From an uncultured Bacteroidia bacterium (GTDB lineage Bacteria; Bacteroidota; Bacteroidia; Bacteroidales; F082), in contig CACZZO010000024.1 of NCBI GenBank assembly GCA_902785755.1, positions 1-61,385 of the forward strand: a stretch of 61,385 nucleotides of DNA, written 5' to 3'. The notes beneath the pieces are model-generated. The model was not told the origin of the DNA and did not search any database. It saw nothing but the letters and a program-made list of their open reading frames with translations. The translations under genes were made by a program, and so were the position numbers. Below are positions 57,794 to 61,385 of this stretch, in pieces (the stretch's first letter is position 1; the number at the start of each line of letters is the position of its first letter).

Positions 57794-57827
57794 AAAGGAA
57801 CCCCGAGTCGGGGTTCCTTTCTTTTTT
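57794..57827. terminator. strong hairpin terminator between convergent genes
   Basis: AAAGGAACCCC pairs perfectly with GGGGTTCCTTT around GAGTC, followed by CTTTTTT. It serves the T9SS gene and, in the other direction, argF. Confidence 0.88.
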
Positions 57828-57846
57828 GATGCTTTTGGACTTGTGA

Positions 57847-58848
57847 TTAGTCGCCCAGCGTGGCCACCATGACGGCCTTGATGGTGTGCATACGGTTCTC
57901 AGCCTCGTCGAAGACGATGCTGTTCTTGCCTTCGAACACCTCTTCGGTGACCTCGATGCCGTCCAAGCCGAATTGCTCGTGAACGTCGCGGCCCACCTTG
58001 GTTTCAAGGTTGTGGTAAGCCGGCAGGCAGTGCATGAACTTGCAGTTCGGGTTGCCGGTCATTTCCATCATCTGCTTGTTCACTTGGTAAGGCATAAGCA
58101 GGTCGATGCGCTGTTTCCAGACCTCGGCGGGTTCGCCCATCGATACCCAAACGTCGGTATAGATGAAGTCGCAGCCCTTGACACCCTCGGCCACATTGTC
58201 GGTCACGGTCACAGTGGCACCCGTTTCCTTGGCGATTTCCTTGCAGGTGTTGATAAGGTCTTGGTTGGGTTGCAGTTCCTTGGGAGCCACGATGCGCACG
58301 TCCATACCCATCTTGGCACCGCCAACCATCAGTGAGTTGCCCATGTTGAAACGGGCGTCGCCGCAGTAGGCGAAGGTCACTTGGTTGAGGGGTTTGTCGC
58401 TGTGTTCCTGCATGGTGAGGAAGTCGGCGAGGATTTGGGTGGGGTGGAACTCGTTGGTCAAGCCGTTCCACACCGGCACGCCGGCGTATTTGGCCAGTTC
58501 TTCAACGATGTCCTGACCGAAGCCACGGTACTCGATGCCGTCGAACATGCGACCCAACACGCGGGCGGTGTCAGCCATCGATTCCTTGATGCCGATTTGT
58601 GAGCCAGTGGGGCCGAGGTAGGTGACGTGAGCGCCTTGGTCCTTGGCGGCGACTTCGAAAGCGCAGCGGGTGCGGGTCGAGGTCTTTTCGAAAATCAGGG
58701 CGATGTTCTTGCCCGTCAGTTTGGGTTGTTCGGTGCCTGCATACTTGGCGGCCTTCAGGTCGGCGGCCAGCTTCAGGAAGAACTTGATTTCTTCCGGAGT
58801 GAAGTCCAACAACTTCAGGAAGTTTCTGTTTCTGAGGTTAAATGCCAT
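57847..58848 (-). CDS. argF: ornithine carbamoyltransferase
   Basis: A 333-residue carbamoyltransferase making citrulline from ornithine and carbamoyl phosphate in arginine synthesis. The carbamoyl-phosphate loop STRTR (57-61) and the ornithine-site [11 protein letters not shown] (about 272) are clear, together with [20 protein letters not shown] and [11 protein letters not shown]. Length and motifs separate it from the N-acetyl/succinyl-ornithine enzymes of Bacteroidetes, which have altered loops. So this one is a standard OTC by motif. Its leader of about 90 bases, from a -7 element (TAATTTTGC, minus strand), carries a degenerate copy of the mobile 33-base repeat. Confidence 0.9.
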   Translation of the reverse strand: MAFNLRNRNFLKLLDFTPEEIKFFLKLAADLKAAKYAGTEQPKLTGKNIALIFEKTSTRTRCAFEVAAKDQGAHVTYLGPTGSQIGIKESMADTARVLGRMFDGIEYRGFGQDIVEELAKYAGVPVWNGLTNEFHPTQILADFLTMQEHSDKPLNQVTFAYCGDARFNMGNSLMVGGAKMGMDVRIVAPKELQPNQDLINTCKEIAKETGATVTVTDNVAEGVKGCDFIYTDVWVSMGEPAEVWKQRIDLLMPYQVNKQMMEMTGNPNCKFMHCLPAYHNLETKVGRDVHEQFGLDGIEVTEEVFEGKNSIVFDEAENRMHTIKAVMVATLGD

Positions 58849-58897
58849 TACTATTTAATTTAATGATTTAAAGATTGAAATTTCAAGATTCTTTTGT

Positions 58898-58936
58898 CGC
58901 TTCGCGCCATTTTGAGGTGCAAAGCAATCCAGATAT
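58898..58936 (-). repeat. degenerate GCGTCATTGCGAGGAACGA-type repeat in the argF leader
   Basis: On the minus strand this begins ATATCTGGATTGCTTTGCAC and ends with GCGCGAAGCG, matching the inverted complement of the unit at 9637-9669 at the conserved ends. It lies between the -7 element and the argF ATG, so it would be transcribed. Confidence 0.55.
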
Positions 58937-58995
58937 AAATTCGCTGCAAAATTAGTCTTTTTTCTTGTACCGTTCAATTTTTTGTTTCGCAAATG

Positions 58996-60285
58996 TCAAA
59001 ACAGGGCATTTATCGCATAAAGAGGATAATTGGTCATCCACGATTGCTCGCGGTAATCCGACATGGAAAAGCGCATCCCATGCAATTCAGGATTTTTTTC
59101 CACAAAAGCGGAAAGGCTCTTCGACTGTAAGTTTTCTTCCGCTTTCACCTCAATGGGAATCACACGGTTGTCGCGCTGCACAAGAAAATCCACCTCGCCC
59201 CTTGAGTTTTCAGCCGACCAATAATAGATACTGTTCTTGCACGACAAGCACAATTGCTGATACACAAATTGCTCGGTCATTGCTCCTTTATAATCGGTAA
59301 AGATGGCATTGCCTTCAAGCAACACTTGTGGCGGAATGTTGCTCAACGCACCCAATAGTCCTACATCAAGCATGAACAACTTGAACGCCGAAAAATCCTC
59401 ATAAGCCGACAAAGGCAACTGTCCCTTTTTGGTTCGGTTGACTTTATAGGCCAAACCAGCATCGCTCAGCCATTCAATGGCCAACTCGAAATTCTTTGCA
59501 CGCGCCCCTTCCTTGAGAAATCCGTAAATGAATTTCTTGTTTTCCTTCGACAACTGTCCGCTGATGCTTCGCCAAACCATCCTCAAGCGCGGCACCTCGT
59601 TGAGCGGAGCATGTTTCGAGAAATCGCAGTCGTAGGCTTCAAGGATATTCTGTTGCAATGCTCTTACCATAGTCGTATCCTTTTGTTTTACAAAGGCTTG
59701 CACAACCTCTGGCATTCCCCCAACAAAATAATACTGTCTTAGCAAATCTTCCAATTGCGGAGCGAATGTCTTTATCGAATCCCAAAGTTGTTGGCGCAAG
59801 GCTTCCACAAATTGACCCTTGCCCAAGGCCTCAAGAAACTCAAAAAACGACAACGGATAAAGCATTTGGAACTCAACTTTGCCAACAGGAAAACTGGCTT
59901 TTTCGTGCATGGCAATACCCAACAGCGAACCGGCGGCAATGATGGGTTGCTGGGGTTTTTGCTCGTAGAAATACTTGAGTGCCGTAATTCCTCTCGGCAC
60001 CTCTTGTATCTCATCTAAAAGCAGTAAAGTATTGTCATCGAGCCGAATGCCTGTGGCCAGATAGATTTCAAAAAAAATCCGCTCCATATCAAAATCCTTA
60101 ACAAACAACTGATGCAACTGGGCGTTGTTTTCAAAATTGATATACACATGGTTGGCGAAAGCTTGTCGTGCAAAAGTTTGCATCAGCCAAGTCTTGCCCA
60201 CCTGCCTTGCTCCTTGCAAAATCAGCGGTTTACGGTTAGGTTTGTCCTTCCAAGCATATAAATCATCGATGGCGTAGCGTATCAT
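58996..60285 (-). CDS. AAA-family ATPase with DUF4143 domain (second copy)
   Basis: A 429-residue ATPase of the same broad group as the 13787 gene but clearly a different branch. Walker A GARQVGKTWLM (25-35), Walker B LLLLDEIQEVPRGI (about 95), the DUF4143 region EDLLRQYYFVGGMPEVVQAF and the nuclease-like C-terminus RGEVDFLVQRDNRVIPIEVK. The promoter element (TTATTTTTGC, minus strand, about 60307-60316) lies next to tandem 33-base repeats. Role unknown. Confidence 0.87.
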   Translation of the reverse strand: MIRYAIDDLYAWKDKPNRKPLILQGARQVGKTWLMQTFARQAFANHVYINFENNAQLHQLFVKDFDMERIFFEIYLATGIRLDDNTLLLLDEIQEVPRGITALKYFYEQKPQQPIIAAGSLLGIAMHEKASFPVGKVEFQMLYPLSFFEFLEALGKGQFVEALRQQLWDSIKTFAPQLEDLLRQYYFVGGMPEVVQAFVKQKDTTMVRALQQNILEAYDCDFSKHAPLNEVPRLRMVWRSISGQLSKENKKFIYGFLKEGARAKNFELAIEWLSDAGLAYKVNRTKKGQLPLSAYEDFSAFKLFMLDVGLLGALSNIPPQVLLEGNAIFTDYKGAMTEQFVYQQLCLSCKNSIYYWSAENSRGEVDFLVQRDNRVIPIEVKAEENLQSKSLSAFVEKNPELHGMRFSMSDYREQSWMTNYPLYAINALF

Positions 60286-60340
60286 GGTATGTTGGTTTCA
60301 AATTTCGCCGCAAAAATAAGGAAAATCTTCTCAAAATTTC

Positions 60341-60428
60341 AAAAGTGCAACTAAAAAGTGTATGGTTTATACAAAAAGTGCGACTAAAAAGTGTATGATT
60401 TATACAAAAAGTGCGACTAAAAAGTGTA
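60341..60428. repeat. 33-base tandem repeat, about 2.7 copies
   Basis: Units AAAAGTGCRACTAAAAAGTG followed by TATGRTTTATAC at 60341-60372 (32 bases), 60373-60405 and 60406-60428 (partial). They lie in the divergent control region of the DUF4143 ATPase and the DUF3109 gene. Confidence 0.85.
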
Positions 60429-60485
60429 AAACGGCATTTTTCGATCTTCCCACAATGTATTTACAAAAAACGCTAATTTTGCAGC

Positions 60486-61049
60486 ATGATTATCCTCGAC
60501 AATGTAGTCGTCACCGACGAATTCCTGAACGCCCAATTCTGCTGCTGCCTGCCGCGCTGCAAAGGTTGGTGCTGTGTGGCCGGCGATGCTGGCGCACCTC
60601 TCGAAGCCTCTGAAATAGAGCAAATTGAAGACAACCTTGAAGCCATCAAACCCTATATGCGACCCGAAGGCATCAAAGTGGTGGAAGACAACGATGTCTA
60701 CGATTATGACGAAACGGGCGAACTCGTCACGCCTTTGGTAAACGGCGAGGAATGTGCTTTCGTCTACTTCCACGAGAACGGCACGGCCCTTTGCGCCATA
60801 GAAAAGGCCTATCTCGAAGGCAAATGCGACTTTTGGAAACCCATTTCATGCCACCTCTACCCCATCCGATTGGTGGAAAAAGACGGCTTCACGCATATTC
60901 TCTATCACGAATGGAGCGTTTGCGTGCCCGCCAAACGCAAGGGCGAACACGAAGGCATCCCGCTGTGGAAATTCCTCAAAGCCCCGATGGTGCGCAAGTT
61001 TGGCGAGGATTGGTACAATCGACTGGAAAAGATGATCTTGAAGGGGTAG
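60486..61049 (+). CDS. DUF3109 family protein
   Basis: A 187-residue cytoplasmic protein of the DUF3109 family, typical of Bacteroidetes. Cysteines group in FCCCLPRCKGWCCVAGDAGA near the N-terminus and in CAIEKAYLEGKCDFWKP, CHLYPIRL and SVCVPAKR, so it probably binds zinc or an iron-sulfur cluster. Function not known. A -7 element (TAATTTTGC, about 60475-60483) lies only a few bases before the ATG, so the leader is very short. It is convergent with the partial T9SS gene. Confidence 0.87.
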   Translation: MIILDNVVVTDEFLNAQFCCCLPRCKGWCCVAGDAGAPLEASEIEQIEDNLEAIKPYMRPEGIKVVEDNDVYDYDETGELVTPLVNGEECAFVYFHENGTALCAIEKAYLEGKCDFWKPISCHLYPIRLVEKDGFTHILYHEWSVCVPAKRKGEHEGIPLWKFLKAPMVRKFGEDWYNRLEKMILKG

Positions 61050-61050
61050 A

Positions 61051-61385
61051 TTATTCCTTCACCACCTTGTCCGAAAACACCTTGCCGCCTTCCAACATGA
61101 CGCGCATCGTATAAGTGCCTGCGGGCAGGCCAGCCATATTGAGGCTTTCCAGATTCTTGCTTTGTGTTTGCACCATGCGGCCTTGAAGGTCGTAGAGTTC
61201 TATTTGCTTGGGTGTTACGTCGGGCGAGTATTGCAGGTGGAGTTGGCCTTGGGCGGGATTGGGATAGAACATGTAGGGGCGAATGATGGCTTCCATTTCG
61301 AGTGTATTCCATCCATCGTCTTGGATGATAACAACTGAAATGCTCCCAGGGATTTCCATGTATTTATATGAACCTATTGCAACCT
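61051..61385 (-). CDS. partial T9SS-sorted protein (3' end)
   Basis: The C-terminal about 111 residues of a larger protein whose start lies outside the window. It includes a type A sorting domain: PYMFYPNPAQGQLHLQYSP, then IELYDLQGRMVQTQSKN and the end LPAGTYTMRVMLEGGKVFSD, VVKE. The frame stays open to the right edge. An ATG at 61359 is in frame but is probably internal, because coding-like sequence continues upstream of it. The cargo is unknown. Confidence 0.8.
   Translation of the reverse strand, partial: VAIGSYKYMEIPGSISVVIIQDDGWNTLEMEAIIRPYMFYPNPAQGQLHLQYSPDVTPKQIELYDLQGRMVQTQSKNLESLNMAGLPAGTYTMRVMLEGGKVFSDKVVKE

Noticed and set aside
60341..60428. CRISPR array
   Set aside because: The repeats are directly adjacent with no unique spacers, and no cas genes are nearby. 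It is a simple tandem repeat.

Overview
The window looks like a piece of a Bacteroidales chromosome, probably from a gut or oral anaerobe. Three things point there. Nearly every gene start is preceded by the Bacteroidetes-type -7 element (TAnnTTTG, usually TATTTTTGC, TACCTTTGC or TATCTTTGC), and purine-rich Shine-Dalgarno sites are scarce. Two proteins end in a type IX secretion (Por) sorting domain. The family mix is typical: RprY, DUF2490, DUF3109, PCMD domain, Cthe_2159-like lipoprotein, DUF4143 ATPases. I used the -7 elements to choose starts where a reading frame ran upstream through its own promoter.

Layout. 1-1600 holds a C_GCAxxG_C_C redox protein and decayed regulator fragments. 1617-4105 is a type II restriction-modification pair (Eco47II-like nuclease and C5 methyltransferase). 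4238-19629 is accessory metabolism: aldo/keto reductase, a carboxymuconolactone decarboxylase-cupin lipoprotein, acetyltransferases, a beta-helix lipoprotein, a DUF2490 protein, a four-helix-bundle protein, an AAA/DUF4143 ATPase, FMN reductases, and an AraC regulator divergent from a small lipoprotein/hydrolase/flavodoxin operon. 20537-34372 is a defence island of eleven minus-strand genes that look like one operon. 34459-34672 is gene debris. 34857-41531 holds an esterase, two near-identical glycosyltransferases around a PCMD protein, a nitroreductase and a Fic protein. 41706-61385 is more house-keeping in character: SulP transporter, PhzF protein, Na/Pi cotransporter, flavodoxin, glucose-6-phosphate isomerase, RprY, a toxin-antitoxin pair, a serine hydrolase, a DEAD-box helicase, MenA, a T9SS cargo protein, ornithine carbamoyltransferase, a second DUF4143 ATPase, DUF3109 and a partial T9SS protein.

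The main discovery candidate is the defence operon. It reads, in transcription order: type III Mod, Septu-like ATPase (PtuA), Septu-like HNH nuclease (PtuB), type III Res, DUF262/DUF1524 (GmrSD-like) nuclease, a 70-residue protein, a DndD/SMC-like ATPase, a HerA-like ATPase, a protein with topoisomerase I C-terminal repeats, a second protein sharing that protein's N-terminal domain, and an orphan 125-residue protein. The first ten genes are spaced 72 bases or less apart, several overlap, and the only convincing promoter I see is in front of mod. A Septu pair is thus nested between the two subunits of a type III system, followed by an SMC-HerA-topoisomerase-tail module I cannot match to a named system.

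The second theme is repeat-driven remodelling. GAGTTTA-type and GCGTCATTGCGAGGAACGA-type repeats fill an intergenic gap, lie in the argF leader, and are read in frame inside mod and a phzF-family gene. A 26-base tandem duplication frameshifts one glycosyltransferase at the same point where its paralogue is cut and joined to a convergent nitroreductase gene. No rRNA, tRNA, CRISPR array or transposase was seen.
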